NCBI GenBank assembly: GCA_903828595.1
Contig: CAIKMS010000008.1
Span: 124,001-188,000, forward strand
Reading direction: 5' to 3'
DNA length: 64,000 nt
From: an uncultured Pseudomonadota bacterium
GTDB lineage: Bacteria > Pseudomonadota > Gammaproteobacteria > Steroidobacterales > Steroidobacteraceae
The notes beneath the pieces are model-generated. The model was not told the DNA's origin. It did not search any database and worked only from the letters and a program-made list of their open reading frames with translations. The position numbers were made by a program, and so were the translations under genes. How positions within the stretch are numbered: the stretch's first letter is position 1; each line of letters opens with the position of its first letter. Of the stretch, positions 1 through 9,315 are shown in pieces.

Positions 1-1
1 A

Positions 2-103
2 CGTCAGGCGCTTAAGCACCGTTACCTCACCGAGCTTAACGGACACATCAGTAAGGCTGACACCAAAGCCTGTTACCGGTTCACCCAGCGCAAGGTTCCT
101 TGA
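2..103 (+). CDS. C-terminal end of an unidentified protein (cut by window start)
   Basis: An open frame enters from the left edge and ends at a TGA at 101-103, giving 33 visible residues. The composition is soluble and basic (Arg, Lys, Thr rich) and looks like real coding sequence, but too little is visible to name a family. The next gene starts 257 bases downstream, so it is not obviously in one operon with chrA. Confidence 0.4.
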   Translation, partial: RQALKHRYLTELNGHISKADTKACYRFTQRKVP

Positions 104-360
104 TTTTGCGGCTTTCATTGGCAAAGTGTGAGGTCTGGTGTTTCTAGAAATTATTACTGTCGTGATCAAGCATCAGCAGGCAACAAGTGTCTTAACGAAG
201 CTCTTAGGACTTTTTAAAATTGCGAGTAGTTCATGAGTTTTCCTCGCTAGACTAGGGAATCTTTGCAGGTCAGGCAACGGGTTAGATGAGCATGAATGAA
301 GCTAACCGTCGTTGCGTTACAAGGTCTGGATAGTAAATGCCATGGCAGGCCGTATAGCTG
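104..360. other. Intergenic region before chrA
   Basis: No open frame of note and no convincing terminator hairpin with a T-run was seen here. It should hold the chrA promoter, but no good sigma-70 pair stood out, and the chrA ATG lacks a strong Shine-Dalgarno. Confidence 0.4.
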
Positions 361-1587
361 ATGACATCTGATACGTTAAGCGTTGTTCGTAAGCCCCCTG
401 GTGAATCCCTGTGGGCCGTCTTTGGCGTCTTTCTGCGCTTGGGACTGACTTCTTTTGGTGGGCCGGTCGCGCATCTGGGCTATTTTCGAGAGACCTTTGT
501 GCGTCGCCGTAGGTGGTTGGATGAAGCGGCCTTTGCTGAGATCGTAGCGCTGTGTCAGTTCCTGCCGGGTCCGGCCAGTAGTCAGGTTGGTTTTGCTCTG
601 GGGTTACTCAGAGCCGGATTGGGTGGTGCTCTGGCCGCCTGGCTGGGATTTACCTTGCCCTCAGCGATCATGTTGATCCTGTTTGCCCATAGTGCTCATT
701 TCATCGGTGGGGCTGCTGGTATGGCCCTGCTGCACGGGCTTAAGCTCACAGCGGTCGCGGTGGTCGCACACGCGGTCATAGGCATGGCGCGTACCTTGTG
801 TACGGATCGCCCGCGTCAGCTCATCGCGATCTTAAGTCTGGTGTTGATGGCCTTCATTGGTTTTGGCGCTCAGGTGTGGTGGGCTATTGGCGCTGGCGGT
901 TTGGCCGGTTATTGGGCACGTCTTACCGGCGCTGCGCAGAATCAGCGGCCCCTCACGATGCCAATTTCAAAGCCCATGGGCGTCGGATCCTTAGTGCTCT
1001 TTGTGTTCTTGCTAATCGGGTTGCCGATTCTTGGTGCACACAGCTCGTCACGTGATCTGGCCATAGGGAATGCGTTTTATCACTGCGGCGCGCTCGTCTT
1101 TGGCGGTGGTCATGTGGTCTTGCCGTTACTGCGTGAGGCCTTTGTAGGCAGTCAGTGGGTGACCGATAACGCTTTTCTTGCCGGTTACGGGGCAGCGCAA
1201 GCGGTACCTGGGCCGTTGTTTACCTTTGCGGCTTACTTAGGGGCACTAACCAGCCCGGCCGGGTACGGGCTTTGGGGTGCCGTGTTGGGTTTGGTGGGGA
1301 TTTTTTTACCTGGCTTTCTGCTTTTGATCGGCGCTCTGTATTTTTGGGCCCGACTGGGTGCTCAAGCCGGTGTGCGCTCGCTGGTGGCCGGGGTAAATGC
1401 GGCTGTGGTTGGCGTACTCGCCTATGCGTTGTACAACCCGGTCTTTTTGAGCTCGGTGCAAACGATCAGCGACGGCGTATTGGTCTTACTGGGCTTGCTG
1501 GCTTTGCAAGTGTGGCGACTGTCAGCCGCGGTGGTGGTGGTGTTCACGGTGCTCATCTGCATCGCCCGGGCGCTAGCCGCGGCTTAA
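361..1587 (+). CDS. chrA: ChrA-family chromate transporter
   Basis: A 408-residue inner-membrane protein of the long-chain chromate ion transporter (CHR) family, which exports chromate from the cytoplasm. It has the family's two homologous halves. The first carries SFGGP at about residues 31-35 and QFLPGP at about 66-71. The second repeats the pattern as FGGGH at 247-251 and QAVPGP at 280-285. Hydrophobic segments fill the rest, and the length is normal for a two-domain ChrA. It stands alone, convergent with the esterase at 1616. Some ChrA homologues have no proven chromate activity, so the substrate is inferred from the family. Confidence 0.9.
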   Translation: MTSDTLSVVRKPPGESLWAVFGVFLRLGLTSFGGPVAHLGYFRETFVRRRRWLDEAAFAEIVALCQFLPGPASSQVGFALGLLRAGLGGALAAWLGFTLPSAIMLILFAHSAHFIGGAAGMALLHGLKLTAVAVVAHAVIGMARTLCTDRPRQLIAILSLVLMAFIGFGAQVWWAIGAGGLAGYWARLTGAAQNQRPLTMPISKPMGVGSLVLFVFLLIGLPILGAHSSSRDLAIGNAFYHCGALVFGGGHVVLPLLREAFVGSQWVTDNAFLAGYGAAQAVPGPLFTFAAYLGALTSPAGYGLWGAVLGLVGIFLPGFLLLIGALYFWARLGAQAGVRSLVAGVNAAVVGVLAYALYNPVFLSSVQTISDGVLVLLGLLALQVWRLSAAVVVVFTVLICIARALAAA

Positions 1588-1615
1588 CGCGACCTGACAT
1601 TGGCGAGGCGGCGGT

Positions 1616-2299
1616 TTAGCTTGGCGACAGACGCGCTTTGAGCCAGTGGGCAATATCGTGGATTTCTTTAAGGCATAACTCATGTGCCATGGGATAACTT
1701 TCCCACTCCACTTGATAGCCATGCTCTTCTAGCCACTCGCAAGCGTCCTTACCGAGATCTTGGGTGACCATCTCATCGTGATCGCCGTGGCCCATAAAAA
1801 TCGAAAGCCCTTTATTGGCGACGGTTAATCGGCTTTCCAAAGGATCTGCTAACGGCAAGTAGGTGGACGTGACGACCACGCCTGCCAAGGGCCAGGGCGA
1901 GCTCAGTGCCGCATGCAAGGCCACGGCACCGCCTTGGGAAAAGCCGGCAATAACGATGCGCTGACTTTGAATTCCTGTATCCACCTGAGCCTGAATCAGC
2001 GCATGAATCTGCGCCACCGATTCATTCATGCCCGGTTCGTCTGAGCGACCTTCGCGGGTTAGTGAGTAAATATCATACCAAGCACGCATGGCATGACCGT
2101 TGTTGAGCGTCACGGGGCGGATTCGGGCATTAGGGAAGACAAAGCGAAGTTTGAGCGAGTCGGGCAATTGCAGTTGCGGCACCATAGGCACGAAATCGCT
2201 ACCGTCCGCGCCTAAACCGTGTAACCAAATCACGCAGCCGGCGGCGTCCGCGCGGTCAAGTACTACGGCAGAGTCGGATTCAAGCAGTTTATAGGTCAT
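1616..2299 (-). CDS. Carboxylesterase / phospholipase (alpha/beta hydrolase)
   Basis: A 227-residue cytoplasmic serine esterase of the bacterial carboxylesterase II (EstB, acyl-protein thioesterase-like) family. The oxyanion motif HGLGADG lies at about 27-33, the nucleophile elbow GFSQGG places Ser121, and Asp175 (GHGDHD) and His206 (MAHEL) complete the triad. The frame runs 13 codons further upstream to 2338, but the Met at 2299 matches the usual family N terminus. It is divergent from the hydrolase at 2439 and convergent with chrA. Likely substrates are short acyl esters; the physiological one is unknown. Confidence 0.85.
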   Translation of the reverse strand: MTYKLLESDSAVVLDRADAAGCVIWLHGLGADGSDFVPMVPQLQLPDSLKLRFVFPNARIRPVTLNNGHAMRAWYDIYSLTREGRSDEPGMNESVAQIHALIQAQVDTGIQSQRIVIAGFSQGGAVALHAALSSPWPLAGVVVTSTYLPLADPLESRLTVANKGLSIFMGHGDHDEMVTQDLGKDACEWLEEHGYQVEWESYPMAHELCLKEIHDIAHWLKARLSPS

Positions 2300-2438
2300 G
2301 TAGGGCACGCACGTAAATAGCCGGAGGGTAGCCGACAAGAATGGATGTTTTATGTTGCTTATTCAATCGCAATTGCCTTCTGGGGCGACGACGGCTAACG
2401 TGCCTTGTGGTGCTGTTTGATAAAGGAGTGACCCGGCC

Positions 2439-3854
2439 GTGAACCTCGTTAGAACACAAGCCGCCTGGCTATTGAAATTTTTCATGCCCGGTGAGGGACG
2501 TGGCCGCGCTCGCGGCTTAGGGGTGGGGTGTTGGTTACTGCTAGTAGGAGCTACAGGCATGATCACTGATGAATCAATGGCAGCGGCCATGCAGGCGCCC
2601 AGCCAGCCAGGGGTTGATGCACCGCAGCTGGCGGCCCTGGGCAGCTATGGCGTGGGTGTGCGCACGCTAACTCTGGTACAGAAGGATCAGGTCGTTGTGC
2701 TGGCCTTTGATCCGCAAACCGGTAAAGCGCCGCTGCAGGATCGAAAGTTAGTGGTGGATGTCTGGTACCCGGCCAGCGTGCCGGCGACGGCTAAACGGGT
2801 GGTGTACCAGGCCGAACTGCCCGGGAATCCGCCGGATGCTCCGGCGCATTTCTCGATCCCGGGCATTGCGATGCGCGGGGCAAAGGCTGCGGTTGGCGCC
2901 TTCCCGTTGATCGTGGTGTCCCATGGGTACAGTAATGCCACGGTCGCCATGAGTTGGCTGACCGAGAACCTGGCCTCGAAAGGTTACGTGGTGGCTGCCA
3001 TTCGCCATGAGGACCCACCGATCACCGATCCCAAAGGTTTCCCCGGTCCTTTGCTGCGACGTCCTTTGGATATCTCGTTTGTGACCGATCGTTTATCCCG
3101 CCAGTTGGCCGATGAACATTTGGTTGACCCGGATCGCGTCGCCTTGATTGGTTATTCCATGGGCGGTTATGGGGTGGTGACCGCGGCCGGTGCCTCGCTG
3201 GATCCTAAAGGTCCGGCCAATGCCCTGATCCCCGGTAGCCTGTTAGCGCCGTACGTGCGGGGTGGGGCACGGCAGTCCGATACCCGAGTTGCGCACCTCA
3301 AAGCAGTCGTGGCCTTGGCGCCCGCCGGTGGGGGGCAGTTGGCTGCGTGGGGCGGCGAGGGTTTAGCTGAGTTAACCGCACCGATGCTTCTAATTGCTGG
3401 CACTGACGATAGGACCGTGGATTATCGCAGCGGCGCGCGCATGATTTTTGATACAGCGACTAAGGCGACCCGCTACCTGTTGACCTATCAGGGTGGTGGT
3501 CACGCGATCGGGCTGAATTCGGTACCGGATGCGATGCGCCAGAAACTATGGGACCAGGATTGGTTTGAGGATCCGGTGTGGCGTAAAGATCGAATCATCG
3601 GTATCAACACGCATTTTATTACCGCGTTTTTAGACCTCTACGTGAAGGGTGACGCGAGTCGGGCCGCTTATCTGCAGGTGCCTGTGCAGGCCGCTGCCGC
3701 CGGGCAGTGGCCCGCTTCAGCAGGCTTAGCGTACGACGCGTTTAGTCCGGGTGAGGGAGCGGTGACGGTGTGGAAGGGATTTCAACGCAATCACGCCGCC
3801 GGGCTTGAGTTGCTGGAGGCGCGAGCGCAGGAAACCCCCACCGCCAGTCCTTAA
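2439..3854 (+). CDS. Exported alpha/beta hydrolase (PAF-acetylhydrolase / dienelactone-hydrolase-like)
   Basis: A 471-residue protein whose N terminus (residues about 1-50) has a basic stretch followed by a hydrophobic segment, suggesting export or membrane anchoring. The hydrolase core follows: SHGYS near 161-165 (oxyanion loop), GYSMGG with nucleophile Ser240, a GTDDRTVD acid region and GGGHAIG with the likely catalytic His. The architecture resembles the large predicted dienelactone hydrolases / platelet-activating-factor acetylhydrolase-like group. It starts with GTG at 2439 behind AAAGGAG. It ends 4 bases before the convergent FAD oxidase. The substrate is unknown. Confidence 0.75.
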   Translation: MNLVRTQAAWLLKFFMPGEGRGRARGLGVGCWLLLVGATGMITDESMAAAMQAPSQPGVDAPQLAALGSYGVGVRTLTLVQKDQVVVLAFDPQTGKAPLQDRKLVVDVWYPASVPATAKRVVYQAELPGNPPDAPAHFSIPGIAMRGAKAAVGAFPLIVVSHGYSNATVAMSWLTENLASKGYVVAAIRHEDPPITDPKGFPGPLLRRPLDISFVTDRLSRQLADEHLVDPDRVALIGYSMGGYGVVTAAGASLDPKGPANALIPGSLLAPYVRGGARQSDTRVAHLKAVVALAPAGGGQLAAWGGEGLAELTAPMLLIAGTDDRTVDYRSGARMIFDTATKATRYLLTYQGGGHAIGLNSVPDAMRQKLWDQDWFEDPVWRKDRIIGINTHFITAFLDLYVKGDASRAAYLQVPVQAAAAGQWPASAGLAYDAFSPGEGAVTVWKGFQRNHAAGLELLEARAQETPTASP

Positions 3855-3858
3855 TGAA

Positions 3859-5271
3859 TTAGGTGGCAGTCCCGGCAAGTCTGAGTACTTTGCCGGGATT
3901 CATGATGCCAGCGGGATCAAAGGCGGACTTGATGGCCTGCATGAGTGCAAGGTTCTCAGGTCCCGCCCATTTTTCTAACGACGCGCGTTTTTCCAACCCG
4001 ACGCCGTGCTCAGCAGAGAAACTGCCGCCAAGCTCACGTAGGCCGGCATACACCATGGCGGCGATTTCCTCATAGCGCGGCGTCAGGGGTTGTTCTGCAT
4101 TCACCGTTACGTGCACGTTGCCATCCGCTAAGTGACCAACGACGAAGACGCTCAGTTGAGGATCCAGTTCCTGGATGCGGGTCTGTAGAGCGGCTAAATA
4201 GTCAGCCAGTGCACTCACGGGTACCGATACGTCGTACCACAGGCCGCCGGGCCGCGCGCGATCCACCGCCCAGTCTTCACGGATTCGCCACAGATCCCGC
4301 TCTTGCGTAAGATTTTTTGGCAGTGCCCCATCGAGTAATTCACCGCGCTCATCGGCTCGAGCGAGCGCTGACTCCAGAGCACTTTGCGCCTCGTTCGGAT
4401 CAGCCCCATTCACCGTGAGTAGCAGGCCGTAGGCTTCTGGGGGTGTGTTGGCCCAAGCGCTGATGGAAAGCGCCCTTGCCGTAAGCGCTATGTGGTTGCC
4501 CGACATAAGTTCGGCTGCCTGCAAATGGATCCTGGCGTCTTTTTCCAGATCGCGCATCAGATGAATGGCGCAGCGTAGATCAGGGGTTATCGCGAAGGCT
4601 GCCTGCTTGTCAGCCGGTCGTGCGACTACGTTTAAAACCACCCGGGTGATGATACCTAGTGTGCCTTCTGAGCCGATCAACAACTGCCTCAAGGGCAGTC
4701 CGGCGTTGTCTTTACGAACCCGCGATAGCTCGGTCATCACGCGACCGTTGCTCAGGGCAACTTCCAGCCCTAAGACGCGCTCGCGCATCGTGCCTAAGCG
4801 AAAGGCATCAATGCCTCCGGCGTTGGTTGCCACCATCCCACCGATGGTCGCGCTACCGCGTGCCCCTAAATCAATACCGGGGCTCAGTCCATAGGTACTT
4901 AAGGCGTTATCTAATGTCTCTAAGGTTACCCCTGCCTGCACTGTTGCGGTGCGGGAGACAGGGTCGATGTCTTCAATCGCAGTCATCGCCTGCGTCGAGA
5001 GGATCAGTTCACCGGGTGAGCTGTAAGCACCACCGGACAGACCGGTACGTCCTCCTTGGGGTACTACGGGTACTGCATATCGCGCGCAGAGCGCGAGGGT
5101 GGCGGCAACCTTCGCGGCGGTTTTTGGTCGCGCCATCAAAGTGGCGCCCAGGTTAGCCTGGCTGACGCCCGGGTCGATGGCGCTTAATCGCTCGGCCTCA
5201 CGCAGTGAGTCGCAGCCTATTAGAGCGATTAGCTCCTCGCGAAAAACAGCCGGGAAGGGTTCTGGCGGCAT
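3859..5271 (-). CDS. FAD-binding oxidase, GlcD / D-lactate dehydrogenase type
   Basis: A 470-residue flavoprotein of the VAO family (FAD_binding_4 plus FAD-oxidase C domain) that would oxidise a 2-hydroxyacid such as D-lactate, glycolate or D-2-hydroxyglutarate. The FAD pyrophosphate loop is visible as PQGGRTGLSGG at about residues 71-81, followed by GSATIGGMVATNAGG. The C-terminal cap carries the family motifs GHLADGNVHV and SAEHGVGLEKR. No GlcE or GlcF partner is adjacent, so a single-subunit D-LDH or D2HGDH-type enzyme is likelier than glycolate oxidase. The exact substrate cannot be told. Confidence 0.85.
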   Translation of the reverse strand: MPPEPFPAVFREELIALIGCDSLREAERLSAIDPGVSQANLGATLMARPKTAAKVAATLALCARYAVPVVPQGGRTGLSGGAYSSPGELILSTQAMTAIEDIDPVSRTATVQAGVTLETLDNALSTYGLSPGIDLGARGSATIGGMVATNAGGIDAFRLGTMRERVLGLEVALSNGRVMTELSRVRKDNAGLPLRQLLIGSEGTLGIITRVVLNVVARPADKQAAFAITPDLRCAIHLMRDLEKDARIHLQAAELMSGNHIALTARALSISAWANTPPEAYGLLLTVNGADPNEAQSALESALARADERGELLDGALPKNLTQERDLWRIREDWAVDRARPGGLWYDVSVPVSALADYLAALQTRIQELDPQLSVFVVGHLADGNVHVTVNAEQPLTPRYEEIAAMVYAGLRELGGSFSAEHGVGLEKRASLEKWAGPENLALMQAIKSAFDPAGIMNPGKVLRLAGTAT

Positions 5272-5402
5272 GATGTTGGTCGTTTTCGATACTGCGTAGG
5301 GCTGCAGTTTAACAGCAAGCGCGCCGCGTACGGGAATGCACTAGACTCAACCCGGGGATCTTGCGGCCGTTAGCGGCTCACTTTTTTGCAAAGGAAGCAC
5401 GG

Positions 5403-6803
5403 ATGAAACAGCGTCTGATAGCGATGGGTTTGGGTCTTACTCTGGCGGCGAGTGCCTGGGCTGCGCCGACTGTTGCGCCACCGGCAACGCGCGCTGAGGC
5501 GCGCGCCATTTTGGCTGAGGCCGTGGGAATGGAAACCTCCATTGGTAAAAACAATATCCCTAAATTGGCGCAAGCGTTGGCAGCGCGTTTTGTGAAGGCA
5601 GGTTTTCCGGCATCTGACATCACGATTGTCCCCTTCGGTGAAACCGCATCTCTTATCGTGCGTTATCGCGGTAACGGCACCGGTGGCCGGCCGATCGCTC
5701 TTATGGCGCATATGGATGTGGTGGCAGCCAAGCGCAGCGATTGGCAACGCGATCCGTTTACGTTAACTGAAGAAGACGGTTATTTCTTTGGTCGTGGCAC
5801 GCTGGATATCAAGCAGGAAATCGCTCTGCAGAGCGCCACCTTCTTACGCCTGAAAGCCGAAGGCTTTGTGCCAACCCGGGATTTGCTATTGGTCTATTCG
5901 GGTGATGAGGAGACCTCACAGGATACGATCAGTGATCTGGTGAAGAATCACCGGGACTTGATCGATGCGGAGTTTGCTCTAAACGGTGATGGTGGCGGTG
6001 GAATTCTCGATGAAAAAACCGGAAAGCCTCTGGTTTATTACGTGCAAGGTGCTGAAAAAAGTTCCTCGAAGTTCTTGCTGACTACACGCAACCCCGGTGG
6101 TCATAGCTCGCAACCCCGTGCGGATAACGCAATCTATGAGTTGGCTGATGCACTCAAGGCTGTGCAAGCCTATCAATTCCCGGTGCGCTGGAATGACTGG
6201 ACCCTCGGTGATTTTAAGGCCGCGGGTGCGGTGACTCCGGGTGCTTTGGGCGCAGCCCTTAAGCAGTTTGCCGCAGACCCACATGATGCCAAGGCGGCCG
6301 CGGAGATTTCCAAACAGGGTGCGTACGTGGGTCGAGTCCGTACCACTTGCGTGGCGACCATGTTGGAGGGAGGGCATGCCGAAAACGCGTTGCCGCAGTC
6401 GGCCACCGCGACGATTAACTGCCGTATCTTCCCCGGCGACTCACCGGCCTTTGTACAAGAGACGTTGCAGAAGTTGGTTGGCGCCAACGTTGAGGTTCGC
6501 TCCGGGTACGAGGTGTTCGTCAGCGATCCCTCGCCATTACGTCCGGATGTGATGAAAGCCGTGGCTTTGGCGGTAGAGGCGGCCAATCCCGGTGCGCAGA
6601 TCGTTCCTACGCAGGCGTCTTACACAACCGATGGCGCTGAGTTTCGTGCAGCTGGGATTCCCACCTACGGTGTGATGGGGGTCTTTAGTAAAAATTCGGA
6701 GCAGTTTGCGCATGGACTGAATGAGCGTATTCGTTCCGATGAGTTCTACGCCGGGCTGACGCATTGGTATGTCTTGCTTAAAACACTAGCCGGCGCACCC
6801 TAG
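5403..6803 (+). CDS. Secreted M20-family zinc peptidase
   Basis: A 466-residue exported metallopeptidase. The N terminus is a clear signal peptide ending in AWA (about residue 21). Zinc-site motifs of clan MH follow: the HMDVV histidine, GRGTLDIK with the bridging Asp, SGDEET with the Glu pair, and a dimerisation domain with GGHSSQPR. The frame is open back to a TTG at 5361, but ATG 5403 with AAAGGAA upstream is the natural start. It lies upstream of, and in the same direction as, the CoA-transferase (37-base gap). It probably degrades peptides or acyl-amino acids in the periplasm. Confidence 0.85.
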   Translation: MKQRLIAMGLGLTLAASAWAAPTVAPPATRAEARAILAEAVGMETSIGKNNIPKLAQALAARFVKAGFPASDITIVPFGETASLIVRYRGNGTGGRPIALMAHMDVVAAKRSDWQRDPFTLTEEDGYFFGRGTLDIKQEIALQSATFLRLKAEGFVPTRDLLLVYSGDEETSQDTISDLVKNHRDLIDAEFALNGDGGGGILDEKTGKPLVYYVQGAEKSSSKFLLTTRNPGGHSSQPRADNAIYELADALKAVQAYQFPVRWNDWTLGDFKAAGAVTPGALGAALKQFAADPHDAKAAAEISKQGAYVGRVRTTCVATMLEGGHAENALPQSATATINCRIFPGDSPAFVQETLQKLVGANVEVRSGYEVFVSDPSPLRPDVMKAVALAVEAANPGAQIVPTQASYTTDGAEFRAAGIPTYGVMGVFSKNSEQFAHGLNERIRSDEFYAGLTHWYVLLKTLAGAP

Positions 6804-6840
6804 CGGTGAACGGTAGGCTTGGCGCGAATCGGAGCAGTAA

Positions 6841-8013
6841 TTGAACGATCCCATAGGGCAGCTGCCGCCTGCCGGACGCCCTTTGCAAGGCGTGAGGGTC
6901 TTAGACTTTACCCGCGTACTGTCGGGGCCTTATTGCACGGCCATGCTGGCAGATTTAGGCGCTGATGTGGTGAAGGTCGAGTCACCGGAGGGTGATGACT
7001 ATCGCCATATCGGTCCGTTTCGTGACGGTGAGAGCGCGCTGTTTCAGTTAGTTAATAGAAACAAGCAAAGTATTGTTGCGGATATGAAAAGCCCTGAAGG
7101 GCGAGCCTTAGTGGCGGCTTTAGCTGCCAAGGCCGATGTGGTCGTTGAAAACTTTCGACCCGGCGTCGCCCAGCGCTTACAGATCGGCTACGAGGCGCTC
7201 GCCAAGGTGAATCCGGCATTAATTTACGCCAGTATCTCCGGATTCGGACAAACCGGCAGCTCACGTGAGCTGCCGGCCTTTGATCTGGTAGCACAGGCTC
7301 TGTCAGGCATGATGGCGATGACCGGTACCGCTGAGGGCCCACCCACTAAAGTCGGTGAATCCATTGGTGATTTAGCGGCCGGTGTTTTTTGTTCCTGGGC
7401 GATACTGGCTGCTCTTTACGAGCGCACGCGTACGGGTGTCGGTCGCAAGATCGATGTGGGTATGGTGGATTGTTTGATTGCCTTAATGCCCACAGCAGTT
7501 GCTCAGTGGATGTTTGGGACTCAGGGGCCTGTGCGCACCGGCAATCGCCATCCCTTATCGACGCCGTTCGGCGCTTACCCCGCGCGGGATGGTCACATTG
7601 TTATTTGCGTGCTCAACACGGCGCAGTTTCGCGCGTTAGCTCATTGCATGCACCAACCAGCATTGGCTGATGATCCACGTTATTTAACCGATGAATCACG
7701 CACGCTACATGAGCCCGAGTTATCGGCTGTCATTAGCGCTTGGTTGAAATCGTTGAGCATTGCCCAGGCACTCGAGCAGTTACAAGCGGCCGGTGTCCCG
7801 GCTTCACTCATTGCGAATCCTTCAGACGTATTTGCCGGTGAGCAGGTGCGTGAGAGGCAATTACTTTCGTCAACGCTGCATCCTATCGTAGGTTCCATCA
7901 CGGCCATGGAGCAACCGGTGCATTTCTCTGGGTTAGCCCGGGGCCAGCAGCAACCGGCTCCGGGCCTTAATGAACATGGCAAGGACGTGATCAACCGTTG
8001 GTTAGGCCAGTAG
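6841..8013 (+). CDS. Class III CoA-transferase (CaiB/BaiF family)
   Basis: A 390-residue cytoplasmic CoA-transferase of the CaiB/BaiF family, which moves CoA between carboxylic acids. Family landmarks are DFTRVLSGPYCTAMLADLGADVVKVE at about 22-47 (given here by position only as the N-terminal core), ENFRPG near 103-108, and KVGESIGDLAAG with the probable catalytic Asp177. The start is TTG behind GGAG. The acyl-CoA dehydrogenase follows 142 bases downstream in the same direction, and a transferase-dehydrogenase pair is typical of activation and oxidation of an organic acid. The acid is unknown. Confidence 0.85.
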   Translation: MNDPIGQLPPAGRPLQGVRVLDFTRVLSGPYCTAMLADLGADVVKVESPEGDDYRHIGPFRDGESALFQLVNRNKQSIVADMKSPEGRALVAALAAKADVVVENFRPGVAQRLQIGYEALAKVNPALIYASISGFGQTGSSRELPAFDLVAQALSGMMAMTGTAEGPPTKVGESIGDLAAGVFCSWAILAALYERTRTGVGRKIDVGMVDCLIALMPTAVAQWMFGTQGPVRTGNRHPLSTPFGAYPARDGHIVICVLNTAQFRALAHCMHQPALADDPRYLTDESRTLHEPELSAVISAWLKSLSIAQALEQLQAAGVPASLIANPSDVFAGEQVRERQLLSSTLHPIVGSITAMEQPVHFSGLARGQQQPAPGLNEHGKDVINRWLGQ

Positions 8014-8030
8014 CCAATGAGTTGAAAGTA

Positions 8031-8086
8031 TTCAGCTGGATCTGGTCAGCTGATTCTAGTCAGCTGATTCTAGTCAGCCAACGAGG
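8031..8086. repeat. 14-bp tandem repeat, four units
   Basis: Units begin at 8031, 8045, 8059 and 8073. The second and third are identical (GTCAGCTGATTCTA); the first and fourth are degenerate but keep TCAGC in phase. Each unit contains the palindrome TCAGCTGA or part of it. The array lies in the gap upstream of the acyl-CoA dehydrogenase, where it could be a cluster of protein-binding sites. Confidence 0.75.
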
Positions 8087-8155
8087 TCTCAGTGGCTGAC
8101 GGGGTCTAATCAGTTAACTAGTCTTACTTGTTTTAGTCTTTTAGGAGACTCGCCT

Positions 8156-9313
8156 TTGAACGTTTCAGAAAACTTTTCAGCGACTGCCGAAACCGATGAC
8201 GCGGTCGTTGATGCGGTGTCTAGACTGGTCAAGGATTTCGTTGAGCCTAGAGCCAAGCAAACCGATGCCAGCGCGCAGTTTCCCTACGCTCAGCTAAAAG
8301 AACTGGCGGCGTTGGGCGTGATGGGCATGAACCTGCCAGCCCAATGGGGTGGTCCGGGCTCTAGTGCCCTAGCCTTGGCTCGCTGCGTGGAGCGCCTGGC
8401 CGGTGCCTGTGGTTCAACAGCCTCAGCGGTCACGGCGCATTTTCTAGCCACCGACGCCTTGTTGTTGGGCGCAGATGATGCGTTACGAGCCCGTTATCTG
8501 CCTGAGGCCGCCGCCGGAAAAAAACTGGGGGCCTTTGCGCTGACTGAACCTAAAGCCGGATCCAATCCGGCAGATATGACCTGCCGTGCTGTGCCCCATG
8601 CGGATGGCTATCACTTGCACGGGGTAAAGCATTTTATCTCCAACGGTGGGGTCGCCGATTTTGTGGTGGTCTTCGCGGTGACGGATCCCACAGCGGGACA
8701 TAAAGGGATCAGCGCCTTTGTCGTGGATGCTGGCACCCCGGGTTTTAAAGCCAGCGCGCCGGAGCCCACGATGGGTCTGCGCGGTGGTCATGTGTTTGAG
8801 TTGAGCTTTGATTGTCAGATTCCCGTCGCACAACGGGTGGGTGAGGAGGGCAGCGGCTTTCGTACAGCAATGAAAGTTTTAGACAATGGTCGCTTAGAGG
8901 TTGCTGCGATGTGCTTAGGTATGGGTCAGGCTGCGCTGGATGCCGCGCTGGCTTGGGTCCAGGAGCGCAAGGTCGGTGGACAGGCGTTGCTGGATTATCA
9001 GGGTTTGCAGTGGATGCTGGCCGATATGGCAACCGAGTTGAGAGCCGCGCGTCTTTTGACGCAAGACGCGGTTTCTAAGAGAGCACTCGGCGCTCGCTTC
9101 TCGGTAGAGGCCTCGATGGCTAAGTTATTTGCCTCGGAAGTGGCCGGTAAAGTGGCAGACCGGGCTTTGCAGTTACACGGCGGCTACGGCTTCACCCGTG
9201 CGCTACCGCTGGAGCGCTACGTACGCGATCTGCGAATCATGCGAATTTATGAAGGGTCGTCAGAAATTCAAAGGACGATTATCGCGCGAAGCTTGAAGAG
9301 TCCTAAAAACTAG
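8156..9313 (+). CDS. Acyl-CoA dehydrogenase
   Basis: A 385-residue FAD enzyme that makes a 2,3-enoyl-CoA from an acyl-CoA, passing electrons to ETF. The three-domain fold is clear: ALTEPKAGSNPADM (FAD/substrate loop) near 128-141, the helical C-terminal half with LQLHGGYGF, and RIYEGSSEIQR near the end with Glu366 as the likely catalytic base. The start is TTG behind TTAGGAG. It follows the CoA-transferase in the same direction, so the two may handle one substrate. Chain length and substrate are not readable. Confidence 0.88.
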   Translation: MNVSENFSATAETDDAVVDAVSRLVKDFVEPRAKQTDASAQFPYAQLKELAALGVMGMNLPAQWGGPGSSALALARCVERLAGACGSTASAVTAHFLATDALLLGADDALRARYLPEAAAGKKLGAFALTEPKAGSNPADMTCRAVPHADGYHLHGVKHFISNGGVADFVVVFAVTDPTAGHKGISAFVVDAGTPGFKASAPEPTMGLRGGHVFELSFDCQIPVAQRVGEEGSGFRTAMKVLDNGRLEVAAMCLGMGQAALDAALAWVQERKVGGQALLDYQGLQWMLADMATELRAARLLTQDAVSKRALGARFSVEASMAKLFASEVAGKVADRALQLHGGYGFTRALPLERYVRDLRIMRIYEGSSEIQRTIIARSLKSPKN

Positions 9314-9315
9314 AA

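Noticed and set aside
2..103. Transposase or integrase remnant at the left edge
   Set aside because: Considered because of the basic C terminus, but 33 residues give no diagnostic motif and no terminal repeats are seen.
8031..8086. Possible CRISPR array
   Set aside because: Units are contiguous with no spacers, only 14 bases long, and no cas genes are present.
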